Source: Giardia muris (taxonomy: Eukaryota > Fornicata > Diplomonadida > Hexamitidae). Taken from it: DNA of 64,000 nt. Each line of letters opens with the position of its first letter. Within the stretch, counting starts at the first letter, position 1. The notes under the pieces are model-generated. The model did no database searches and was not told where the DNA came from. It was given only the letters and a program-made list of their open reading frames with translations. This document shows positions 55,394 to 63,111 of this stretch, piece after piece. The stretch covers positions 1-64,000 of the forward strand of contig CM016925.1 of assembly GCA_006247105.1 (NCBI GenBank), given 5' to 3'. Position numbers and translations under genes: made by a program.

Positions 55394-56557
55394 TCAGCTT
55401 TGTTTGTCTTGGTGTTGACGTGCCTCTTGTAACTCCCTAGAAAGCGTTTCATTCTCTGACATCAGACGTGCTAATTGTCTGCTAATCGTTTGAAAATCTG
55501 AGTGAAGTAGGTCGAAGTCCTTGTGGAGTTGTTCATCTTCTGAAGGCACTCTCGCTTGTGCCTGCATTGCCCTAAGGACAGCCAGTTCTTCTCTTAATCT
55601 ATCGACCTCTCTTTCTGCACTTAGCCTAAGTTCTCGTTCGGTTCGTAGCTCGGCCTTCAACGCCTCAAGATCGGAGGCCAACGCTTCCTGATCCTCAGCA
55701 GCTAGTACTTGATCCTCTAAAGGGACGATTGCTGGTGGTGGAAGGCGCGTATCAGATTCATCTTGCAGAAGTAGAATGGCGTCGGGATGTCCACCCTCCA
55801 AGAGCTCTCCCGAATCGATGCGTGCGTTATGCATGGCATGCCACAAGGCAGTGTGGCCATCATCATCCAGGTATCCTTGCTCATAATCAAGAAGAAGCTT
55901 GATAACCTCAAATCTATTCCAGACCGCGGCGATCATTAGGGCGGTCGCACCTGAAGGGCAGCATTGATGCCTCCGTGTAGACCGTAAACCAGCCTCTGGT
56001 AAAAGGAGTTTGACGCACTCGAGATGTCCAAGGTGCGCAGCCTTCATAAGAGCCGACCACCCCCAAACCCCAGTCATCCTTGCCTCACGTGACAGGAGAA
56101 CCTTGACCACCTGTGGATGATTGACAGTCGTAGCCAGCATTAAAGCGGTCTGCCCATATATGGTCTGTTCTCCCCCTTCGCGTGAGAGTAAAGCCTCCAC
56201 GCACTTCGGATGCCCATATTTCGCCGCATACATCATCGCGGTACGATGAGCGTCATTAAGTAGACCCTCCTCGCGCTCGGCTAATAAGGTGACACAAGAA
56301 AGATGTCCATTCTTCGCCGCACACATCAAGGCAGTTGAACCTCTTGGAAAGAAGCATCCATCTTCGGTTCGATACAATTCGTTACTTGTTAAGCCTCCTT
56401 CGACACTGATTAGCAACCTAACGAGGTCTAGGTGCCCATTTGACGCGGCATGCATCAGGGCGGTGGCCCCGTCCTCATCGCGCTGTCCCGCCTCGTGGAG
56501 AGTGTGATGGGCGTCCTCGATATCTCCAACCTTGGCGGCGGCAATGAGCCTAGACAT
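55394..56557 (-). CDS. Ankyrin-repeat protein with C-terminal coiled coil (21.1-like)
   Basis: 387 residues from ATG 56557 (MSRLIAAAKVGDIEDAHHTL). About seven ankyrin repeats cover ~1-255 (ATALMHAASNGHLDLVRLLI, STALMCAAKNGHLSCVTLLA, TALMLATTVNHPQVVKVLLS, SALMKAAHLGHLECVKLLLP). An ALWHAMHN insert and the LPPP linker recall the subtelomeric copies in form. A coiled coil at ~280-385 ends the protein (LEALKAELRTERELRLSAER). Sequence is well diverged from the copies at 1/7265/63112, as expected of a core, single-copy member. Confidence 0.87.
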   Translation of the reverse strand: MSRLIAAAKVGDIEDAHHTLHEAGQRDEDGATALMHAASNGHLDLVRLLISVEGGLTSNELYRTEDGCFFPRGSTALMCAAKNGHLSCVTLLAEREEGLLNDAHRTAMMYAAKYGHPKCVEALLSREGGEQTIYGQTALMLATTVNHPQVVKVLLSREARMTGVWGWSALMKAAHLGHLECVKLLLPEAGLRSTRRHQCCPSGATALMIAAVWNRFEVIKLLLDYEQGYLDDDGHTALWHAMHNARIDSGELLEGGHPDAILLLQDESDTRLPPPAIVPLEDQVLAAEDQEALASDLEALKAELRTERELRLSAEREVDRLREELAVLRAMQAQARVPSEDEQLHKDFDLLHSDFQTISRQLARLMSENETLSRELQEARQHQDKQS

Positions 56558-56666
56558 TTTCGTCCGTTAACTATCAAGACTTTCGTCTTCTTCTATGCTT
56601 TGTTTGCATCGTGAAGGGAAAGATGAGGAGGATGAGATGCACCAGATGCATATTAGGGAAAGAAAA

Positions 56667-57212
56667 ATGGCGAAGGCACTTGTTTGTGGCTTTGAAGGGT
56701 TTGAAGAGGTCGAATGCCTTACCATCGTCGACGTTCTTCGTAGAGGTGGTGTCGACGTCACATTGGCCTTGCCCACCCCCGAGGTAAGGGCGGGTAGGGG
56801 CGTACGCGTTCATGGAGATGCTCTTCTGAAGGACGTCAAGGACAAGGTCTATGACTTGGTAGCTCTTCCTGGAGGCCCGGGCTGGAAAAACCTGCAGGCT
56901 GACACGACCATCCGCGAGATCGTCGAGGCTCATGTCAAAGCTGGGAAGTATATCGGGGCGATTTGCGCAGCACCGGCTGTCTGCCTTGGAGAGTGGGGCC
57001 TGATCAAGGGGAGGCATGCCACCTGTTATCCTTCGTTGAAGGATCGCTTGAAGGACTCATCCTATACGGATAAGGAGCCTTTTGTCATTGATGGCCAGTT
57101 CATCACCTCACGTGGACCTGCTACCGCTATGCGTTTTGCCGTGGAGCTACTGATGCTACTGATGGGCAGGGAGGCTGCTGACAAGGTTGCAAGTGACCTT
57201 CTTCTGCAATGA
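56667..57212 (+). CDS. DJ-1/PfpI family protein
   Basis: 181 residues from ATG 56667 (MAKALVCGFEGFEEVE). The family fingerprint is present: acidic GFEEVE near Glu14, LVALPGGPGWKNL, the nucleophile elbow GAICAAPAVCL with the reactive Cys100, and TSRGPATAMRFAVELL near the end. Length is the same as human DJ-1 (189). DJ-1-like proteins act as redox sensors, deglycase/glyoxalase-type enzymes or chaperones. In an oxygen-sensitive parasite a stress role is plausible but unproven. An upstream in-frame extension to 56595 lacks an ATG before MHQMHIRERKMAK; the ATG after GAAAGAAAA is the better start. Confidence 0.9.
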   Translation: MAKALVCGFEGFEEVECLTIVDVLRRGGVDVTLALPTPEVRAGRGVRVHGDALLKDVKDKVYDLVALPGGPGWKNLQADTTIREIVEAHVKAGKYIGAICAAPAVCLGEWGLIKGRHATCYPSLKDRLKDSSYTDKEPFVIDGQFITSRGPATAMRFAVELLMLLMGREAADKVASDLLLQ

Positions 57213-57277
57213 ACGGAGTCCGGTATACGGCTTAGTAGGAACAATTCACTCACTTGCAGGTCCCAAGATAGGGAGGA

Positions 57278-58000
57278 TCATGGCTTCGCCTTCTTGGTAC
57301 GCAAGGAACGTCCCTCCTTGACCTCAAGGGTCTTTCTTCTGACCATCTTATCCAGTCTACGGAGGATGGCGCTATCAGAGCTTACGAACTTCAACGTCAG
57401 CTCGGTTCCCTTGAAGTCCGCAGGGTTCTCCCCCTTCTCGGTCAAATAGAAGTGAACGCATTCTGTGAGGGCCGCTTCGGGGAGTTCGGCCAGCCTACGA
57501 AGAAGGACTTGAAGCTCGGCCACGGAAAGGGGCATTGATAAGTAGTCTGGGATGACTGGGATGGGGACCGTCGTAATAGCCTTGTAGATCTCGAAATCGA
57601 ACTCCAAACCATCAATACGAGCGAGCTGATTGACGAGGAACTTCTCGATCTCCTCGGCGGCCTTATAGTAGTACCCGTCGTTGTTCTGGCCGTTATATGT
57701 CCGACAATTGGAGAAGATGAGCTCCATATCGAGAAGGAACTCATAAAGGAAGGAATACTCGCCGAGAAGGAGATTGTTCTTCAGGGTGCTGAGGTCCATG
57801 GGCCGCTTGATCACCTCGAGGTAGTCCGGGATCTGTAAAGCGATATAGTCTACTGGCTCGGCAAAGACGCTTCCGAAGGTCCGGGCCTTCTTGGCGCTCT
57901 CGATGCAGCGCATCAGGAGGTGGCGAAGCTCGTCTGTGATACGCGTATAGGCACACCGAAGGACATCGTCGGAGAGAGTACGCTCGGTACTATTGGGCAT
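57278..58000 (-). CDS. Bromodomain protein
   Basis: 240 residues from ATG 58000. Residues ~10-125 form a bromodomain: FAEPVDYIALQIPDYLEVIK then RPMDLSTLKNNLL (ZA loop with PDY and the PMDL motif), and IFSNCRTYNGQNNDGYYYKA with the acetyl-lysine-binding Asn (YNGQN) and the YY of helix C. The C-terminal ~80 residues (LSVAELQVLLRRLAELPEAA) look like an NET/ET-type helical region, followed by a basic tail (RRKTLEVKEGRSLRTKKAKP). A short BET-like chromatin reader in the nucleus. Divergent from the gene at 58044 with 43 bp between starts. Confidence 0.87.
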   Translation of the reverse strand: MPNSTERTLSDDVLRCAYTRITDELRHLLMRCIESAKKARTFGSVFAEPVDYIALQIPDYLEVIKRPMDLSTLKNNLLLGEYSFLYEFLLDMELIFSNCRTYNGQNNDGYYYKAAEEIEKFLVNQLARIDGLEFDFEIYKAITTVPIPVIPDYLSMPLSVAELQVLLRRLAELPEAALTECVHFYLTEKGENPADFKGTELTLKFVSSDSAILRRLDKMVRRKTLEVKEGRSLRTKKAKP

Positions 58001-58043
58001 ATGATTGCTGATCCTTTTATTTCAACTAATAGTAAGTGAAGAG

Positions 58044-58442
58044 ATGACGACAGAGTCTAAGGCCTCGTCCGGATCGACTCTCTCGAGAACAAGGAGTGCC
58101 ACGTGCACCATCGAGCACATTATGGACGTCTCTCGTTCAAAAGACATGTCTTTAAGAAATGGTGCCTTTTACATGAGGATTTTGCACCTATATCGTCTTG
58201 CACAGCTGATACCGTATGAATCCAAGCATTATCTTAAGGAGGTGAGAAGAGTTGCTAACGGAAAGGTCATCAGGCTCGATCCGACGATCAAGAACACCAT
58301 TTGCAAAGGGTGTGGGATTCTTCTTATTGTTAATGTTACCGCGGACCTACTTATGCATAAAACGGCACCAATCCTAGTATGTCGGTCTTGTGATACTCGC
58401 AAGCATATGGCCCAGAAAAGACGAAAGTCACGACATGTCTGA
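58044..58442 (+). CDS. Rpr2/Rpp21/Snm1-type RNase P/MRP zinc subunit
   Basis: 132 residues from ATG 58044 (MTTESKASSGS). The pattern fits Rpp21/Rpr2: a helical N-terminus (GAFYMRILHLYRLAQLIPYE), then IKNTICKGCGILL, a beta stretch and LVCRSCDTRKHMAQKRR. The CxxC...CxxC pair would bind zinc. These proteins are part of RNase P or RNase MRP, which trim tRNA 5' ends and process rRNA in the nucleus and nucleolus. Which of the two enzymes is not evident. Confidence 0.75.
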   Translation: MTTESKASSGSTLSRTRSATCTIEHIMDVSRSKDMSLRNGAFYMRILHLYRLAQLIPYESKHYLKEVRRVANGKVIRLDPTIKNTICKGCGILLIVNVTADLLMHKTAPILVCRSCDTRKHMAQKRRKSRHV

Positions 58443-58519
58443 TGAGATACCTGCTTGAAGTATCTGGACGATCATGAACTCTACCATGTAACGTTCCCCC
58501 TTTCTCTTCTCTTCCCTTC

Positions 58520-59035
58520 TCATTGCGTCGCCGCAAGCCAAAAGCCTTGGTGCTTCATCTCCTTCTGAAATCGTTCCGCCCAGTTCTCTAGCTCACGAAT
58601 TAGAAAGCAGGGAACACCTTCAAGCAAGACCAGACGAGGCGTCAAGTATTGTTCAAGATGACGTAGCATCACGTCCTTCGTCATGTCAATCAGCATGTTC
58701 TCCATGTCGGTGGGATAATAAGGGATTCGTGGGTCCACTTGTTCTGGAGGGACAATAATGAAACGGATCTCAAATGGAACCAGAGGGAAGCGTGGTCTGA
58801 ATGTCAAACTAGGTGAATAGTCGGTTAAGTACCCGATCCTTTCGTTCGTCTCCCCATACAAGAGTGAGACCTCAACACTGGCCGATGAGAGACAAGTGGA
58901 ATCCATGACGAAGACGCTGATATGCCCAAGCCCTTCCACCGCCGGAAACGCCATCGCATACATCCCGGCTTGCAGCTCCTTGAAGTCCGAAGAGAAGCCG
59001 AACCTATCAACGACGCAACCGAAGTAAGAGGTCAT
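58520..59035 (-). CDS. Hikeshi/OPI10-family protein (Hsp70 nuclear import carrier)
   Basis: 171 residues from ATG 59035. The N-terminus (MTSYFGCVVDRFGFSSDFKE, then MYAMAFPAVEGLGHISVFVM) parallels the FGC-x-V...F-x-L...I-x-HV-x-VF-x-L pattern of Hikeshi. GYLTDYSPSLTFRPRF corresponds to the LGFxxNxKPSxxF segment, FEIRFIIVP to the I-G-I-x-ExxxE strand, and the C-terminal LENWAERFQKEMKHQGFWL to the conserved K-W-Y-ENFxR+Lxx-N-P-x-FW ending. Hikeshi carries Hsp70 into the nucleus during heat shock. Match is by pattern, not search. Confidence 0.7.
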   Translation of the reverse strand: MTSYFGCVVDRFGFSSDFKELQAGMYAMAFPAVEGLGHISVFVMDSTCLSSASVEVSLLYGETNERIGYLTDYSPSLTFRPRFPLVPFEIRFIIVPPEQVDPRIPYYPTDMENMLIDMTKDVMLRHLEQYLTPRLVLLEGVPCFLIRELENWAERFQKEMKHQGFWLAATQ

Positions 59036-59052
59036 ATCTTATGGGATTCTGT

Positions 59053-59577
59053 TTACATCTGAGACTTCTTTGGAGGTCTTGGTAATTGATGTTCCAAGAC
59101 ATGGAAGTAATAGATAGAGAACGCCATTATTAGTGATAAGATCGCATGGATTCTAAAGTTGATCTTGTAGGATAATGGTCGATAACAACACTTGCAACAC
59201 CTCCTGCACGGTAACAAGATGATCAGGAGCATGACCCCAGTGACACTGAGCCCTATTTGTGCCAAGAAACCCCAATACCCAGCGTTCAAAAGGTCCTTCT
59301 TACTGATGTTAGTGAACCCATTATGGTCGTTGATGTGTATGATCGTTAAAATCAAAGCGATTACTCCAAACATGGTGTGAATATAAATGAAGGCCTGATG
59401 TAGTAGCTTCGCCTTTATCTTCGCTTGACATCGGCAAAGGCTAGGCAAGAGAACCGGGATGCGAAGCCCGAGAAGGATTCCGGAGAAGAGGGTGAGGGTC
59501 ATAAAGGCCATCAAAGCTATACTCAAAGGTCTCATAGTGTTTAATATTATTTTCATCAAATAAAGCCCAGTGGCCAT
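59053..59577 (-). CDS. Four-helix membrane protein with paired histidines, possible heme protein
   Basis: 174 residues from ATG 59577. Four hydrophobic helices at ~18-38, ~62-82, ~101-122 and ~142-160. Helix 2 carries His67 and His81 (13 residues between) and helix 4 carries His144 and His159 (14 between). This is the H-x13/14-H spacing that binds two stacked hemes in ferric reductase/NADPH oxidase-type membrane domains. A cysteine-rich loop (PCRRCCKCCYRP) joins helices 3 and 4, and the C-terminus is basic and Pro-rich (PRPPKKSQM). There is no flavin or NADPH domain, so any electron donor would be a separate protein. The heme call is inference; other four-helix families remain possible. Confidence 0.6.
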   Translation of the reverse strand: MATGLYLMKIILNTMRPLSIALMAFMTLTLFSGILLGLRIPVLLPSLCRCQAKIKAKLLHQAFIYIHTMFGVIALILTIIHINDHNGFTNISKKDLLNAGYWGFLAQIGLSVTGVMLLIILLPCRRCCKCCYRPLSYKINFRIHAILSLIMAFSIYYFHVLEHQLPRPPKKSQM

Positions 59578-59607
59578 TTACCAGCCCCAAACGGAGCGCC
59601 CCAAGGC

Positions 59608-60657
59608 CTAGAGATGTTCTGGCAGGGGATAGAAGGCGCGCCGTACGTTGGTAAGAGCCTCATTGACGTTCGGGTTACGTAAGAGATCGGGAATGGAAGG
59701 GCGTGCTCGGTAATCAATCGTCATGCACGAATTGATAAGCTCGATGAGCGCGGTCGAATAGATCGGTTGTGTACACGTGCGATTCAGATAGCTTGGAGTT
59801 ATTGTTAACCTAGGACTCATTGAAGAATGAGAAACCGTTTCCAGAAGCGTATCAACCATCCTCTTCTCATGATAGATGTCCGGGTTCGGCTTCTCAAAGC
59901 GTCGAATGCACATGAGGATCTCCTTACGGTCCTGTGCATAGAATGGTCGCTTACAAAAGACAAGAAAGTAAAGAAGGCAACCAAGAGACCACACATCCGC
60001 CTTCGGCGTGAGGATGTGGCTCTCCAGAACCTCCGGGGCTCTACACCAATCGTCCGGGCGAACTAGTCTAAGGGTTGTGGCCATTTCGGTTCGGATGTCT
60101 GTTGGGACGCCGCAATCCGTCACGTAGACACGTTTCTCAGACGTGATGAGGACGTTCGTTGGACTGATGGCACCATGAATAATTGGGCCGGTTCCAAGAG
60201 GGTCACTATGCAAGTATTCAAGAACATCGATGATTTGAGCCGCAACATTCCAAACGGTTCGCTCTTTAAGGAAGCTCTCATCGTGCGTAGGCCCAGGATA
60301 CGCCGCCTCACTTCTCTCAACCAGCTGAGTGATCATATATAGACGCCCAAGCCTCGAGTCAATAAAGGCATCACTGGGAGTCACAATGAATGGGTGTTTC
60401 AAGCTCATCTGAAGAGTAATCGCCCTCGTGACTGCCTCAAGCGCACGTGGGTCAAGGCCCTCTGTAAGAACCTCCTTGCACGCGAAAATAGTTCCTGAAC
60501 GATCGCGGACGGGATAGGTACGACTAAGCGGCCCAACCCCCCCGATAACCTTGTATTCGTCTCCAAGCTGCTGCACCTGTTCGACGGTCTTGACCCCTGT
60601 GAGATCCGGGAGCGGCTGCAACTTCTGAAAGCGATCTGCCAAACGTGCAGCGCGCAT
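59608..60657 (-). CDS. NEK-like pseudokinase
   Basis: 349 residues from ATG 60657 (MRAARLADRFQKLQPLPDLT). A protein-kinase fold spans ~35-335 with the VAIK lysine kept (TIFACKEVL) and the APE motif (WCRAPEVLES) and DVWSLGCLLYFLVFCKRPF of subdomains VIII-IX intact. The glycine loop is weak (GGVGPLSRTYPV), the catalytic loop HRDxKxxN is replaced by HGAISPTNV, and DFG is DCG. Loss of the catalytic Asp means it is very probably inactive. Catalytically dead NEK kinases are common in Giardia. Likely a scaffold. The closest active relative in the window is the ankyrin-NEK at 11489. Confidence 0.85.
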   Translation of the reverse strand: MRAARLADRFQKLQPLPDLTGVKTVEQVQQLGDEYKVIGGVGPLSRTYPVRDRSGTIFACKEVLTEGLDPRALEAVTRAITLQMSLKHPFIVTPSDAFIDSRLGRLYMITQLVERSEAAYPGPTHDESFLKERTVWNVAAQIIDVLEYLHSDPLGTGPIIHGAISPTNVLITSEKRVYVTDCGVPTDIRTEMATTLRLVRPDDWCRAPEVLESHILTPKADVWSLGCLLYFLVFCKRPFYAQDRKEILMCIRRFEKPNPDIYHEKRMVDTLLETVSHSSMSPRLTITPSYLNRTCTQPIYSTALIELINSCMTIDYRARPSIPDLLRNPNVNEALTNVRRAFYPLPEHL

Positions 60658-60789
60658 TTTTTTGGGCGCGATGGCTACTATAGGGACGGATAACCATCAT
60701 ACTCCTTAGATTCAACCACTAACCTCTTTATTCTCGACCTTTTAGGCTAGATCCCTCTTCCTTGTCGGTCTAGAGTAAGGGGATCAATT

Positions 60790-61374
60790 CTCTACCCGCG
60801 TATCCACTTCCCGCTCTGCTCCTACGCTCCGATCATCTCGTCCGAGAAGGCGTACCACGAGAAGCTCTCCGTTGCAGAACTCACCAACTCCGTCTTCGAG
60901 CCTGCGAACATGATGGTCAAGTGCGACCCGCGCCACGGGAAGTACATGGCGTGCTGCATGATGTACCGCGGCGACGTCGTCCCCAAGGACGTCAACGCGG
61001 CCATCGCCGTCATCAAGACGAAGCGCACGATCCAGTTCGTCGACTGGTGTCCCACGGGCTTCAAGGTCGGCATCAACTACCAGCCTCCGACGGTCATCCC
61101 TGGCGGCGACCTCGCAAAGGTCCAGCGCTCGTGCCTCATGATCTCGAACACGACCGCCATCGCCGAGGTCTGGTCTCGCATGGATCACAAGTTCGACCTC
61201 ATGTACGCGAAGCGCGCCTTCGTCCACTGGTACGTTGGTGAGGGTATGGAGGAGGGTGAGTTCTCCGAGGCTCGTGAGGATCTTGCCGCCCTCGAGAAGG
61301 ACTACGAGGAGATCGGTGCCGAGACCCTTGGCGACGGCGAGGGCGAGGACATGGAGGAGGACGACGGCTACTGA
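60790..61374 (+). pseudogene. Alpha-tubulin, 5'-truncated fragment
   Basis: The frame encodes the alpha-tubulin C-terminal ~195 residues, beginning inside the conserved YPRIHF segment (about residue 262 of ~450) and running to the normal end ([13 protein letters not shown]). It includes [40 protein letters not shown] and [20 protein letters not shown]. Upstream of YPRIHF the sequence is unrelated and hits an in-frame TAG at 60748-60750. The N-terminal GTP-binding half is missing, so no functional tubulin can be made. Codon use is extreme (mostly C or G in third position, as in a highly expressed gene) with no disabling change downstream, so the copy is recent. It marks the right edge of the core block. 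Confidence 0.85.
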
Positions 61375-61544
61375 GCGGCAGATGAGTGAATCCTGGAGAG
61401 CTCGGCATCCCCTCCTCGGAACGGGGTCGTGGGCTGCCCGGCAGGCGTGGCCGAACTGAGAGCTGCAGGAAGGCCGGGGGCACCGACTGGAAGGGTCCTC
61501 TCACGTGTGGTGGAGTGGACGGCCTCAGGGACCGGAGGGATAGG

Positions 61545-62759
61545 ATGCTCCCAATACTCAGGAAATACCTTCACGTTCTCGATGAAGGCGTTCGTAAGGG
61601 GGATAGCAAGACCGTGAGGCCCAAAGTCACGGATGTCGGAAAGAAGCACCGAAGCGGCTGGACGCCCCTGATGTGTGCAGCCCGAGGAAGTACGGACATC
61701 GTCGCTCTCCTTGAACCGTACGAGCTCGGCCTTCGTGACTCCCAAGGCAACACAGCAGGCCACATTGCACGTGCGCATCCCAGGAACAGCAAGGAAGTTG
61801 CCGCTCTTCTAGAACGGGACTCCCCCGATAACCTGGCCCTTCGGCTTCTTCCCCCTGCGGTCGACATCACGCCCCTCATCCAGGCCGTCATCGCAGGAGA
61901 CCGGAAGGCCTTCCATGCTCATCTGGATGAAGCGGGAAGGAAGGACACGGATGGACGGACGGCACTCATGTACGCCGCAGAGAGGGGCGAGGTGGAGTTC
62001 GTCCGTCTTCTCCGAACTCAGGAGCTCCGGATGCAGGACCAGGAGGGTCGGACAGCCCTGATGCTCGCCGCACAGCACGGGGAGATCGGATGCGTGAAGC
62101 TCCTTCTGGAAGAGGCGGACCTTGAGAACTCCCAGGGCGAGTCAGCCCTCGATATTGCAGGATCTGTTGGTTCGAAGGCCAGTCACCATACTCGATGTCA
62201 GTGTTGTGCCCGCATTCTTCGAGACGACGCGGGAGCAGGAGTGAGAGTCGGACGTCACCTCTCGGCTGCACAGAGGAAGCTGCTGACCATGCAAGAACTC
62301 AGCACTGCCTTCTCTGGGGACGACGCCCAGCATGCAGAGAACGCATTCTCCAACATCATTGCTGAGCTGAACTTCCTCAGGCAGCTCACTGAGCAGCAGG
62401 ACCGAAGGGCGAACGCTGCAGAGATCGCAGCTCTACAGCGGCGCCTCGAGGAGAAAGACGCCGAGGTGACCGCAGAACGGCAGGAGCACGGTCGAAGGAT
62501 CGCAGAGCTCACTGCCCACCTCCAGGAGAGGACTGACGAGCTCGAGAGGAACCTGACAACCTCACTGAAGACCATCACGACGTCCCGGGCCGTCCTCCAA
62601 TCGAGTAGCTGCATTGTCTGCCCCACGAATCCGAAGGACACACTCCTCCAGCCCTGCAACCACCTCTGCGTCTGCTCCACCTGTGCAGAGCGGATCATGA
62701 GCCAGACCTGCCCGTTCTGCAGGACTCCCATCGAGAGCACTGTCAAGGTGCACCTCTAG
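61545..62759 (+). CDS. Ankyrin-repeat RING-finger protein
   Basis: 404 residues from ATG 61545 (MLPILRKYLHVLDEGVRKGD). Ankyrin repeats at ~35-75 (GWTPLMCAARGSTDIVALLE, then YELGLRDSQGNTAGHIA) and ~110-200 (RTALMYAAERGEVEFVRLLR, RTALMLAAQHGEIGCVKLLL). A coiled coil follows at ~265-340, and a C-terminal C3HC4 RING at ~355-395: CIVCPTNPKDTLLQPCNHLC, CSTCAERIMSQTCPFCRTPI. Such proteins are candidate E3 ubiquitin ligases. A longer frame upstream to 61386 has no ATG. The N-terminus fits the family poorly (LHVLDEGVRKGD for the usual LMEAVKKGD), so the 5' end may have been rebuilt by the rearrangement that brought the tubulin fragment. Confidence 0.8.
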   Translation: MLPILRKYLHVLDEGVRKGDSKTVRPKVTDVGKKHRSGWTPLMCAARGSTDIVALLEPYELGLRDSQGNTAGHIARAHPRNSKEVAALLERDSPDNLALRLLPPAVDITPLIQAVIAGDRKAFHAHLDEAGRKDTDGRTALMYAAERGEVEFVRLLRTQELRMQDQEGRTALMLAAQHGEIGCVKLLLEEADLENSQGESALDIAGSVGSKASHHTRCQCCARILRDDAGAGVRVGRHLSAAQRKLLTMQELSTAFSGDDAQHAENAFSNIIAELNFLRQLTEQQDRRANAAEIAALQRRLEEKDAEVTAERQEHGRRIAELTAHLQERTDELERNLTTSLKTITTSRAVLQSSSCIVCPTNPKDTLLQPCNHLCVCSTCAERIMSQTCPFCRTPIESTVKVHL

Positions 62760-63111
62760 GACTCTCATATCTTACATCCACTGTCTTCGATATCAACGAA
62801 GTGCGTGGAGTGCCTGGCTGGACGCTCTCAACTCCCCGAGGGTGGAGACCCAAGGGCTTCAACGAGTAGGCCTGAAGAGGGTCTCCAAGAGAGGGAGTCC
62901 TTCCCATCAGTCCGGTGGATGAGCACAGGACGGGAAGTGGAGTTAGAGACCCCTCTCCTCGTTCTCTGGAGAGGGGCGGAGGATCCTACACAGTCACTCC
63001 TCATCCCCTAAGGGGCCCGGAGGTGACAGGTGGGCCAGGCCTTCTCTCTCCCATTGGCGTCGGGGTCCGGAGCTGAGAGGAATAAAGAGATTGACGCTTG
63101 ATAATCAAAAA
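62760..63111. other. Leader region of third ankyrin/coiled-coil gene
   Basis: 352 bp without a gene. The end (TTGACGCTTGATAATCAAAA before the ATG) is a variant of the leader at 7138-7264. The rest is GC-rich and only loosely like the other leaders. Confidence 0.5.

Noticed and set aside
61386..61544. Longer N-terminus for the ankyrin-RING protein
   Set aside because: Starts at GTG 12 bp after the tubulin stop and encodes low-quality R/G-rich sequence; first ATG in frame is 61545.
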